Positions 1 through 7,758 of a DNA stretch of 64,000 nucleotides are shown piece by piece. The notes under the pieces are model-generated. The model was not told the DNA's origin. It saw only the letters and a list, made by a program, of their open reading frames with translations, and did not search any database. The number at the start of each line of letters is the position of its first letter. The stretch's first letter is position 1. A program made the position numbers and the translations under genes. Origin of the DNA: Flavobacterium phragmitis (GTDB taxonomy: Bacteria > Bacteroidota > Bacteroidia > Flavobacteriales > Flavobacteriaceae); contig NZ_FOMH01000005.1 of assembly GCF_900112575.1 (NCBI RefSeq), positions 356,306-420,305 of the forward strand, written 5' to 3'.

Positions 1-1095
1 GTATTGCGTTCTTACTCTTTTGTTGTTTAAAAGAGGCTGAGTTAAACCTCCTGCAACAGTTCCAAATAATGAAGCTGGAATATTGAACCAATTGCTGGTT
101 TCGAAAGAGTTAACGCCGCCTTGAGCCGTAATTCTGAGAGCTGGGTATAAATCCGCTTTCGTAATACCGACATTTGCGTTGGCAGCTTTAAGAGCCAGTT
201 CGGCACTTTTAACATCAGGTCTTCTGCTAACTAGGGTAGAAGGAACTCCAATTGCTGTATTGTTTTTTACTTCAAGAGCACTTAAACGAACAGATCTTTG
301 TTTAGAATTCGGGAAAGAACCCGTTAAAACACTCAAAGCATTTTCCTGAATAGCAATATTTTGTTCCAATAGCGGAATCAATTGTGCTGAGTTTAATTTC
401 TGTGCTTCCGATTGTTGAATCGCTAAATTAGTTACCTGACCCGCATCGTATTTTAATTTGATAATATTGGTTGTACTATCATTTAAACGAAGATTTTGTC
501 TGGCAATATCCAGTTGAGCGTCTAACATCAAAAGATTATAATATCCTCTTGAAACGTTGGCTACTATATTTGTCTGCAATGCTTTTTTTACTTCTTCAGA
601 TTGAAGATATCCTGCGTAAGCCCCTTTCTTTTGGTTTCTGATCTTTCCCCAAATATCAGCCTCCCAAGAAAGAGAAGCTCCAGCAGAATAGTCGTCTATA
701 TGTTTAGCTCCGATTGCCTGATTTAAGTTCAATCCCGTAAAACTATTGTCTGACGGATTGCTTGTACTTGCGTTTACAAATAAATTAACCTGAGGCACAT
801 TTCCCCATTTTGATTGAGTGAATCTGTATTGTGCAATTTCGATGTTCTTTTCGGCAATTTGAAGGTCGTTGTTTCTCGCAACGGCGCTGTCAATTAATTT
901 GATAATATCTTTTTCAGTAAAGAAGTTTTTCCACTCCACATCGGCAATACTAGTTGTATCACTCGAAACCGATGCATTCCTGAAATTCTCAGGAAATGCA
1001 TCTTTTGGAGTTTCAATATCCTTCGAAACTTTACAGGATATTAAAGTCGTGATCAGAATGGCGAAGGTCACGATTTTGGTTATATGATTTTTCAT
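1..1095 (-). CDS. RND efflux outer-membrane factor (NodT/OprM type), C-terminus beyond window
   Basis: This is the outer-membrane channel of a tripartite efflux pump. The start at 1095 gives a lipoprotein signal peptide ending LITTLISC with the lipobox cysteine near residue 20, as expected for OprM/NodT-type factors. The reading frame stays open to base 1 (365 codons), and near the left edge it reads GGLTQPLLNNKR, a stretch characteristic of this family, so roughly the last quarter is missing. It follows the adaptor, the inner-membrane pump and a micropeptide on the same strand, which is the usual adaptor-pump-channel order, so it very likely serves that pump. A dispersed palindromic repeat lies between it and the upstream genes and may affect its expression. 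The family call is firm; the substrate is unknown. Confidence 0.9.
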   Translation of the reverse strand, partial: MKNHITKIVTFAILITTLISCKVSKDIETPKDAFPENFRNASVSSDTTSIADVEWKNFFTEKDIIKLIDSAVARNNDLQIAEKNIEIAQYRFTQSKWGNVPQVNLFVNASTSNPSDNSFTGLNLNQAIGAKHIDDYSAGASLSWEADIWGKIRNQKKGAYAGYLQSEEVKKALQTNIVANVSRGYYNLLMLDAQLDIARQNLRLNDSTTNIIKLKYDAGQVTNLAIQQSEAQKLNSAQLIPLLEQNIAIQENALSVLTGSFPNSKQRSVRLSALEVKNNTAIGVPSTLVSRRPDVKSAELALKAANANVGITKADLYPALRITAQGGVNSFETSNWFNIPASLFGTVAGGLTQPLLNNKRVRTQY

Positions 1096-1145
1096 TAGTC
1101 TTTTTTATTAAAATTCCTTTAACCTGTTTGGGTGTAATTTTTTTT

Positions 1146-1287
1146 AAAACATATAGAAACATAGCTTTTGAAACCGCATAAAAGGCGTTTCACTTGCATA
1201 AATTCACATAGATCTATGTGTTAGAAACTAGTTTCTTTCTCTATTCTTTCGAAAAGCAAAAAAAATCTATGTTTCTATGTGTTTAAT
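1146..1287. repeat. Dispersed imperfect palindrome, family A copy 1
   Basis: The ends read ACATATAGAAACATAG and CTATGTTTCTATGTGT, inverted relative to each other, around a ~110-bp AT-rich interior containing GGCGTTTCAC and TAGATCTATG. Related copies lie at 32843-32986 and 41838-41977. This copy sits inside the efflux operon, between the micropeptide gene and the outer-membrane factor, so it would be transcribed as a large hairpin. Confidence 0.8.
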
Positions 1288-1302
1288 TTTTTTCTCAACA
1301 GA

Positions 1303-1413
1303 TTACTCTATACAAGTATCTTTTCTGGTTTCAAGATCTCTTGAGATTCTGTACGATATATATCCGATGCCAAATATGATGGCTACAAGAATGGTTGTGA
1401 TATAGTTTTCCAT
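1303..1413 (-). CDS. 36-residue single-span membrane micropeptide in RND efflux operon
   Basis: A tiny frame begins 3 nt after the stop of the AcrB-like pump, reads MENYITTILVAIIFGIGYIS, and ends with a polar tail containing one cysteine (KDTCIE). Residues 4-20 form one transmembrane helix, followed by a basic/charged tail (YRISRDLETRK). The tight spacing implies translation from the pump mRNA. By position it resembles AcrZ or KdpF, small membrane proteins that bind large transporters, but I see no sequence similarity to either. Coding status rests on the ATG, the clean hydrophobic/charged layout and the spacing. A chance frame is possible; function is inference. Confidence 0.5.
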   Translation of the reverse strand: MENYITTILVAIIFGIGYISYRISRDLETRKDTCIE

Positions 1414-1416
1414 TTA

Positions 1417-4400
1417 TTATTTTTCTTCGTTATGAATTACAGCGATTGGTTTCCCGCTCACTTTTTCTTGTAAATGCTGGAAGATGATGAATAAAACAGG
1501 GATGATGAACAAACCTAGAATTACTCCGGAAAGCATCCCTCCAGCTGCCCCGATACTAATGGAATGGTTACCTTGTGCCGATGGACCTTTGGCGCTCATC
1601 ATTGGTATTAATCCCACCACAAAAGCAAGAGAGGTCATGATAATTGGTCGCAAACGTAATTTTGCTGCCATGATTGAAGCTGCTACTAAACCTTGTCCTG
1701 ATCTTCTTCGCTGTGCTGCAAATTCCACAATCAAAATGGCATTTTTGGCTAGAAGCCCGATCAGCATGACAAGTGCAACTTGTACGTAAATGTTGTTTTG
1801 AATTCCTGTTAAACCAATAGCAGCAAATACTCCAAAAATACCTGCAGGAATTGACAAGATTACTGCCAAAGGCAAAATGTAACTTTCGTACTGTGCAGCA
1901 AGTAAGAAATAAACGAATATCAAACACAGTAAGAATATAGTTGCCGATTGTCCTCCTGACGAAATCTCCTCACGCGTTTGGCCCGAGAATTCAAACCCGT
2001 AACCTGCAGGCAATTGTTGTGCTGCTACTTCTTCAATAGCTTTAATGGCATCTCCTGAACTAAATCCTGGTTTTGGAATCGCATTAATTGAAATTGAGTT
2101 AAACAAATTATATCTAGAAGCGGTTTCAGAACCATAAATACGAGTCAGTTTTACTAAAGTATTTATCGGCACCATTTCGCCTGTTTTGTTTTTTACAAAA
2201 ACTCTGTCAATCGAAGTCGGATCGGCTCTGTCTTCGATATCAGCCTGAACCACTACACGGTAATATTTACCAAATCGGTTAAAGTCAGATGCTTGTGCAC
2301 TACCAAAGTAAGCTTGCATCGTTTGTAAAATGTCTTTTACATTGACACCCAATTGATTTGCTTTTTCGTCGTTAACTTCCAATTGCAATTGTGGATAATC
2401 GGCTTTGAAAGAAGTAAAGGCAACGGCAATCTCAGGACGTTTCATTAATTCTCCGATAAAATTCTGAGAAACTCCACTGAATTTATCCAGTTTTCCTCCT
2501 GTTTTATCTTGCAGAACTAAATCCAATGCTTCAACGTTGCTAAATCCTGGAACGGTTGGGAAACTGAATACGAAGAAACTTCCTCCAGAAATAGATCCCA
2601 GTTTACCGCGAACCTGATTCATGATTTCGTCAATATTTTTTATTTCTCCACGTTCTTCGTTTGGTTTAAGCAATACGAAAACTACTGCAGAAGATGGGCT
2701 CGTAGAGTTGGTCAACAAGTTGAAACCTGAAATTGCGGTCACAAATCGTGAAGCGTCTAATGCTTTTAAAGTATTCTCAGCTTCGGTCATTACCTTTTGA
2801 GTTCCGTCTAATGATGTTCCAGATGGCGTATTTACTGCAATCGCAATAAATCCTTGATCTTCTGTTGGAATAAACCCAGAAGGAGTTGTTTTTACCATCA
2901 CCACTGTTGCTAAAGTAATTAAAGCTAATCCGCCTAAACTCAACCATTTTCTTCTGATTAAGAATTTAATTCCGCCAACGTAACGATTGGTAAGCGATTC
3001 AAAACTGCTGTTGAAAGCACTGAAGAATTTTTCTTTAAATCCTTTTTTCTGATAAGGTTCATTGTGATCGTGTGCTCCGTGATTATCTTTTAAGAATAAT
3101 GCAGCAAGCGCTGGACTCAATGTTAAGGCATTTACAGCCGAAATTACAATTGCAATTGCCATCGTAAAGGCAAACTGACGATAGAAAACTCCTGTTGAGC
3201 CTTCCATAAAACCAACCGGCAGGAATACAGCAGCCATTACCAGCGTAATCGAGATAATAGCACCCGTTATTTCGTGCATTGCTTCATGGGTGGCGATTTT
3301 TGGAGACAAACGTTTGTGCTCCATTTTCGCATGCACCGCTTCGACTACCACAATGGCATCATCGACCACAATACCAATCGCTAGAATTAATGCGAAAAGC
3401 GTTAAAAGGTTGATCGAAAATCCGAATAACTGCATGAAGAAGAACGTTCCTAAAATTGCTACAGGTACAGCAATAGCCGGGATTAATGTTGATCTAAAAT
3501 CTTGCAAGAAGATAAATACCACAATGAATACTAAAATGAAAGCTTCAATTAAGGTATGTTCGACCTGTTCGATAGATTGGTCTAAAGATACTTTTGTACT
3601 ATAGAAAATATTGTGTTTAATACCTTTTGGAAAATCTTTAGAAGCTTTTTCCATCATTTTGTTAATGGCAATCTGAATATCATTTGAGTTAGATCCAGCT
3701 AACTGGATAACCCCAATTACGATTCCTTTTTTACCATTTAAACGAGTTAAACTGTTATAAGAGTAAGCTCCAAGTTCAACTCTCGCTACATCTTTTAAGC
3801 GAAGTACTGAGCCATCTGCATTAGAACGTATAGCAATATTTTCATAATCTTCTGGTTTGGTTAATTTTCCTTTGTATTTAATAACGTATTCAAAAACTTC
3901 TTTGCTTCGCTCTCCAAATTTCCCTGGAGCTGCTTCCAAACTTTTGTCCTGAATTGCGCCCATAACTTCACTTGGCGTCACTTTGTAAGTTGACATTTGT
4001 GTTGGATTTAACCAAACACGCATAGAGTAATCTTTTACACCACCAAAAATACTGGCAGAACCTACACCTGGAATACGTTTTAATTCTGGAATAATATTAA
4101 TCTGTGCATAGTTGGCAACAAAGGTTTGATCGTATTTTGCTTCATCATCAGTGTACATACCAATTGCCATGATGAAACTGTTTTGTTGTTTCGCCGTAAC
4201 AATACCTTGCTGTACAACTTCAGCAGGAAGCTGACTTGTTGCCTGAGCAACTCTGTTTTGTACGTTTACCGCAGCTTGGTCGGCATCTGTACCCAATTTA
4301 AAGAAAACGGTAATAGCCAAAGTACCGTCGTTACTGGCTGTAGAACTCATGTACGTCATGTTTTCTACACCATTTATAGATTCTTCGATAGAAGGTGCCA

Positions 4401-4581
4401 CAGAACGTAAAACCGTTTCTGCGTTGGCTCCCGGATATACCGCCGTTACCAAAACCGATGGAGGCGCAATATCAGGAAACTGTTGTAAAGGCAGTTTAGT
4501 TAAACCCAATACCCCCAGAATTACCAATAAAATGGAAATTACGGTTGCCAGTACAGGTCTTTGTATAAATATTTTGAACAT
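1417..4581 (-). CDS. HAE1-family RND multidrug efflux pump (AcrB/MexB-like)
   Basis: This is the inner-membrane proton-driven drug pump, 1054 aa, the standard length of the AcrB family. It begins MFKIFIQRPVLATVISILL, the usual first helix. Transmembrane helix 4 carries AIGIVVDDAIVVVEA with the proton-relay aspartates at residues 407 and 408, the same numbers as in E. coli AcrB. Helix 10 carries GLLAKNAILIVEFA with the conserved lysine. Two large periplasmic porter domains lie between helices 1-2 and 7-8. A His/Asp-rich cytoplasmic segment (HGAHDHNEPY) follows helix 6. It starts 12 nt after the adaptor stop and is followed by a micropeptide and the outer-membrane factor. A TetR repressor gene heads the cluster, so induction by a small hydrophobic ligand is likely. 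Substrates cannot be read from sequence. Confidence 0.95.
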   Translation of the reverse strand: MFKIFIQRPVLATVISILLVILGVLGLTKLPLQQFPDIAPPSVLVTAVYPGANAETVLRSVAPSIEESINGVENMTYMSSTASNDGTLAITVFFKLGTDADQAAVNVQNRVAQATSQLPAEVVQQGIVTAKQQNSFIMAIGMYTDDEAKYDQTFVANYAQINIIPELKRIPGVGSASIFGGVKDYSMRVWLNPTQMSTYKVTPSEVMGAIQDKSLEAAPGKFGERSKEVFEYVIKYKGKLTKPEDYENIAIRSNADGSVLRLKDVARVELGAYSYNSLTRLNGKKGIVIGVIQLAGSNSNDIQIAINKMMEKASKDFPKGIKHNIFYSTKVSLDQSIEQVEHTLIEAFILVFIVVFIFLQDFRSTLIPAIAVPVAILGTFFFMQLFGFSINLLTLFALILAIGIVVDDAIVVVEAVHAKMEHKRLSPKIATHEAMHEITGAIISITLVMAAVFLPVGFMEGSTGVFYRQFAFTMAIAIVISAVNALTLSPALAALFLKDNHGAHDHNEPYQKKGFKEKFFSAFNSSFESLTNRYVGGIKFLIRRKWLSLGGLALITLATVVMVKTTPSGFIPTEDQGFIAIAVNTPSGTSLDGTQKVMTEAENTLKALDASRFVTAISGFNLLTNSTSPSSAVVFVLLKPNEERGEIKNIDEIMNQVRGKLGSISGGSFFVFSFPTVPGFSNVEALDLVLQDKTGGKLDKFSGVSQNFIGELMKRPEIAVAFTSFKADYPQLQLEVNDEKANQLGVNVKDILQTMQAYFGSAQASDFNRFGKYYRVVVQADIEDRADPTSIDRVFVKNKTGEMVPINTLVKLTRIYGSETASRYNLFNSISINAIPKPGFSSGDAIKAIEEVAAQQLPAGYGFEFSGQTREEISSGGQSATIFLLCLIFVYFLLAAQYESYILPLAVILSIPAGIFGVFAAIGLTGIQNNIYVQVALVMLIGLLAKNAILIVEFAAQRRRSGQGLVAASIMAAKLRLRPIIMTSLAFVVGLIPMMSAKGPSAQGNHSISIGAAGGMLSGVILGLFIIPVLFIIFQHLQEKVSGKPIAVIHNEEK

Positions 4582-4593
4582 TGTGTTTTAGAA

Positions 4594-5742
4594 TTATTTT
4601 TGATTAGTTACTTGGGCAACTTTTGTAGATTTCTCTGGCTGAATTGCCTGTCCGTCCTGAAGTTTGTCAATACCGCTCAACACGATTTGGTCGCCAGTTT
4701 TTACACCTTCTTTAATTAGATAATTGGTACCGCTTTTACCCACAACTGTAATAGGCATTTTAGTTACTTTGTTGTCTTTGCCTACCGTAAATACAAATAC
4801 TTTGTCCTGCATTTCAACTGTAGCCGACTGTGGTACCAAAATCGCATTGTCGTGATTTAATCCTAAACGGATTCTTCCTGTGTTTCCAGAACGAAGTGTT
4901 CCGTTTGCATTTGGGAAAGTTGCTCTAATTGTGATTGCACCTGTAGTTTTATCAAACTGACCGTCAACCATATCAATTTTTCCGGTTTTAGGATATGCAC
5001 TGTTATCAGCCAAAATCAAAGTAACAGGAGGTAATTTTCTGATTTTATCGCCTAGTGAACTACCTGCATATTGCTCTTTAAAATTGATAAAATCAGTTTC
5101 ACCTAAAGAGAAATAAGCAAATACTTCATGAACGTCTGATAAAGTAGTTAACGGTTCAATATCTGTAGCAGAAACTAGACTTCCTTGTTTTTTAGGCAGT
5201 CTTCCAATGTATCCGCTAACTGGAGCAGTTACGTTTGTATATCCTAAATTAATTTTAGCAGAACCTACCATTGCTTTTGCTTGTTCAATATTGGCAGTGG
5301 CAATTTTTTGAGAAGCTTTAGCCGTTTTTAATTGATAATCAGAAACTACTTTGTTTTGCACTAAAGGAGTTAATTTGTCAACTTCTAAGTTTGCATTGAT
5401 CAAAGCGGCTTCAGCTGCATGAAGACTTGCTAAAGCATTGTTTAACTGCTCACGGAATGGACGCTCATTGATTTTAAATAAAGTTTGTCCTTTGCTTACA
5501 TAAGCACCTTCGTCTACATAAATTCTGTCAAGGTTTCCGCTCACTTGAGGGCGAATTTCAACATCAACAGTTCCTTGTATAGAAGCAGGATATTCAGAGT
5601 CAGTTGTTGTATTTGCACTTGTGATAGCTAATACTGGTAAAACCGGTGGAGGTGGAGCAGTAGGTGCCTGATTTTTGTCGGCACAGCTACTTAAAACTAA
5701 GGCCAGAATAAAACTGGTTATAATTACATTTTTCATTTTCAT
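4594..5742 (-). CDS. RND efflux periplasmic adaptor lipoprotein (AcrA/MexA-like)
   Basis: This is the membrane-fusion protein that bridges pump and outer-membrane channel. The chosen ATG at 5742 gives a 382-aa lipoprotein with signal MKMKNVIITSFILALVLSSC (cysteine at residue 20). The frame is open further upstream to a TTG at 5883, but that would put the signal peptide inside the protein and run through operator repeats, so the longer start is rejected. Family features are visible: the lipoyl half-motif VDEGAYVSKGQTLFKI, an alpha-hairpin, the second half-motif VTAPVSGYIGRL, and the beta-barrel segment GRIRLGLNH. The first gene after four TetR-type operators, it forms an operon with the AcrB-like pump. 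Confidence 0.93.
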   Translation of the reverse strand: MKMKNVIITSFILALVLSSCADKNQAPTAPPPPVLPVLAITSANTTTDSEYPASIQGTVDVEIRPQVSGNLDRIYVDEGAYVSKGQTLFKINERPFREQLNNALASLHAAEAALINANLEVDKLTPLVQNKVVSDYQLKTAKASQKIATANIEQAKAMVGSAKINLGYTNVTAPVSGYIGRLPKKQGSLVSATDIEPLTTLSDVHEVFAYFSLGETDFINFKEQYAGSSLGDKIRKLPPVTLILADNSAYPKTGKIDMVDGQFDKTTGAITIRATFPNANGTLRSGNTGRIRLGLNHDNAILVPQSATVEMQDKVFVFTVGKDNKVTKMPITVVGKSGTNYLIKEGVKTGDQIVLSGIDKLQDGQAIQPEKSTKVAQVTNQK

Positions 5743-6059
5743 AGTGGTTTTAATTGGTTGAACATTTTCTCGGATAAAATTCTTTGGTATTCTGGCATTC
5801 TCGGGATTCATATTTAATTGAATTAAATTATCTAACGTTGTTAAGTTAAAGTGCGCTAATTTCCATACAGTAAGTTTTTCCAATTCTATTCCAAAATCAG
5901 TATTAAATTATCTAACGTTGTTAAGTAAAAGTCTAAAAAAAGAGCTTTTATTACCTTTATTAAATTTTCTAACAGTGTTAAGCGAAAGTTATAAAAAAAA
6001 GGATTCTATGTTATCCCGTTTAAATTATTTTACACTGTTAAGTAAAATTGAAAAATTTT
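5743..6059 (-). promoter_or_regulatory. Promoter/operator array before the efflux adaptor: four TetR-type palindromes
   Basis: Four related palindromes of the form TAAC-N3-GTTA lie at 5832-5845, 5912-5925, 5969-5982 and 6029-6042 (the last has TTAC in its left arm). On the transcribed strand each reads roughly CTTAACAnnGTTAG followed by AnAATTTAA. Centre-to-centre spacings are about 80, 57 and 60 bp. The third is preceded by TAACTTTC, one base from the Bacteroidota -7 element TAnnTTTG. The same palindrome sits on the tetR promoter (6675-6688), so the neighbouring TetR protein is the likely ligand. Confidence 0.75.
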
Positions 6060-6653
6060 TTATTGTATAGATTTGATGATACCTGTGATGGCATCCTTCA
6101 AAATCTGAGCATTTATGGTTTCTAAAATATCACTTTTGTTAATGATGTTGATGGCAATTAAGCCATGAATAACAGAAAAGAAAGTAAAATATTTTTGTTT
6201 TATGATATCTTCACTAGGATTGCTGTCCTTCATGATTTCAGCAATAACTCCAGTAAACAATTTGTAAGGTGCCTCTTGAGCCGAACATCGCTGTGCACAG
6301 CAAGTCATTTGAACACCAAACATAAGTTGATACATTTCAGTATTAGTAAAAGCAAAATCCCAATAAGTCATCCACATGGCTTCTAACTGATCTTCTGGTT
6401 TTTCAAACTTGTCTTTTGCAGTCTGCAATTCTTTAGCCAGTTTAATAAAACCTTTGCCTGTCAGTTCTTCTAAAATTGCTTCTTTATTCGAGAAATATTC
6501 ATAAATAATAGGAGCAGTATATTCGATTCTGTCGGCAATTTTACGCATACTCAAACCATTCCAGCCTTCATCTTTTACGATATCATAAGCAGCGCCAAGA
6601 ATATTATTTCTTGTCTCTTCTTTTTGTCTTAAAATTCGATCTTTGCTAGCCAT
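6060..6653 (-). CDS. TetR/AcrR-family transcriptional repressor of the efflux operon
   Basis: This is a 197-aa DNA-binding repressor. The ATG at 6653 is preferred over an in-frame TTG three codons upstream. The N-terminal helix-turn-helix is clear: GLSMRKIADRIEYTAPIIYE followed by YFSNKEAI (about residues 33-60). The C-terminal ligand domain contains an unusual cluster of three cysteines, TCCAQRC (about residues 118-123), which could make it sensitive to thiols or metals; that is inference. Its promoter carries a -33/-7 pair with an operator immediately downstream, the layout of autorepression. The stop lies 317 bp from the adaptor gene, with four more operators between. Confidence 0.92.
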   Translation of the reverse strand: MASKDRILRQKEETRNNILGAAYDIVKDEGWNGLSMRKIADRIEYTAPIIYEYFSNKEAILEELTGKGFIKLAKELQTAKDKFEKPEDQLEAMWMTYWDFAFTNTEMYQLMFGVQMTCCAQRCSAQEAPYKLFTGVIAEIMKDSNPSEDIIKQKYFTFFSVIHGLIAINIINKSDILETINAQILKDAITGIIKSIQ

Positions 6654-6674
6654 TGTATTCAAGTATTAAATCGT

Positions 6675-6718
6675 TTAACACTGTTAGGCAAATGTATGGC
6701 GGATTTTCGAATTTCAAA
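6675..6718 (-). promoter_or_regulatory. tetR promoter with overlapping operator
   Basis: On the minus strand a TTTG (6715-6718) is followed after 18 bp by TACATTTG (6689-6696), an exact match to the Bacteroidota -7 element TAnnTTTG. The operator palindrome CCTAACAGTGTTAA (6675-6688) begins right after it, covering the expected transcription start. The start codon follows about 20 bp later. Bound repressor would block initiation. Confidence 0.8.
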
Positions 6719-7135
6719 ATATTTTTATCATAATATTTTCTTATCGTACAATAGATTGATTTGAAAAGCTTGATTTTACTGGGGTTTGAGTTTTTAAATA
6801 TTTTTTAGAAGCAGCACATTTTTTGTTTTTAAGGACGTTTTGTCCTGCTCTTTACTATATCTTTTTATGGTCTCGTTAAAGAAACAAGACCATAAAAGGA
6901 TACCGTTTCGATGAGAAGGTATCTTTTTCATAAGAACTTTGTTAAATTGAAGTTTGTCATTTTTCGACTAAGGAGAATCACACGTGCAAATTGACAAAGA
7001 TTGGAGATTTGCATCGTCTGTCCTCTATCGCTTCAGTTTCGTATTTCGAAAAGATAATATCATTAAAAATTATAGAGGAAAAATAAATATTGCAGTAACC
7101 TGTTTTAAATCACTTTATAATACAAGTTTTTTTAT
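6719..7135. other. Gene-free gap with a hairpin and a decayed repeat
   Basis: No frame here is convincing. A 20-bp near-perfect hairpin lies at 6858-6902 (arms TATCTTTTTATGGTCT and AGACCATAAAAGGATA, loop AAAG) without a following T run. A decayed copy of palindromic repeat family B (TTTGTCATTTTTCGACTAAG, then ATCACACGTG and GACAAAGATTGG) lies at about 6950-7070. Confidence 0.6.
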
Positions 7136-7558
7136 TTATTCAGCTTTCCGATTAATATGAATAATAACAGGATTTCGGCCATCTAAATCTCTTTTATAGC
7201 GTCCATATAAACCAATTTCAAGAATATCTGTTATATCACATTTTATTTCATCTGGACTTACATAAGTATACATTCCATACCCATGTCCTGAAACAATCCA
7301 GCCTTCTGTTTTTTTTAAATCGGTAACATCAAAATCAGCTGCGTGGGTTCCTGTATAAACTGGACCAAATTCTTTCATTAGTTTTATAGCTTCACTTTCC
7401 AAATCCGGAATTATATCGGCGTTTTCAAAAATGATGTAAGTTCCATTTTTAAATAAAACCCAATTCTGAAATTTTTCATTTATGCTAAGTTTTACATGAT
7501 TCAGAAGTTTATTTTCTTCCTTCTCATTTAAGTTTTGACTGTCAGCTTTCTTTTTCAT
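7136..7558 (-). CDS. Hypothetical protein, 140 aa
   Basis: I do not recognise this protein. It has no signal peptide or membrane segment and is probably cytoplasmic. The N-terminal ~25 residues are rich in Lys, Glu and Asn. The rest looks like a compact alpha/beta domain with the segments NWVLFKNGTYIIFENA, GTHAADFDVTDLKKTEGWIV, SGHGYGMYTYV and RNPVIIHINRK. A start at 7558 is supported by the MKKKADS opening. It stands alone between gene-free stretches and has no obvious operon partner. The composition is like the chromosome around it. Its role cannot be assigned. Confidence 0.75.
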   Translation of the reverse strand: MKKKADSQNLNEKEENKLLNHVKLSINEKFQNWVLFKNGTYIIFENADIIPDLESEAIKLMKEFGPVYTGTHAADFDVTDLKKTEGWIVSGHGYGMYTYVSPDEIKCDITDILEIGLYGRYKRDLDGRNPVIIHINRKAE

Positions 7559-7698
7559 AATAAAGAGAATTTAAATGAATAAATGTATTTTTTGAATGAT
7601 TTAAAGATTTTTATGCTAAACTGTTTTTAAAGTATCTTGCCCTTAAAAGTTTTAATTATATCACTATAGGGTATTTTTTAGATTTGTTGTATTCGAAT

Positions 7699-7737
7699 AA
7701 AAGCACCTTCAAACATTAAGTCTAAAGGTGCTTTTTC
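7699..7737 (-). terminator. Rho-independent terminator of the metal-efflux operon
   Basis: Arms AAAAGCACCTT (7699-7709) and AAAGGTGCTTTTT (7724-7736) pair around a 14-nt loop. On the minus strand the second arm runs into a T stretch. It lies 22 nt after the pump stop codon. The A/T runs on both sides would let it work in both directions. Confidence 0.85.
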
Positions 7738-7758
7738 TCAATTTATATAATAGTAAGA

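Noticed and set aside
1568..1927. 119-aa minus-strand frame with several cysteines
   Set aside because: It overlaps the conserved C-terminal region of the AcrB-like pump in another frame and has no independent support.
5743..5883. N-terminal extension of the efflux adaptor from a TTG at 5883
   Set aside because: It would place the lipoprotein signal 47 residues inside the protein and runs through an operator palindrome; the ATG at 5742 fits better.
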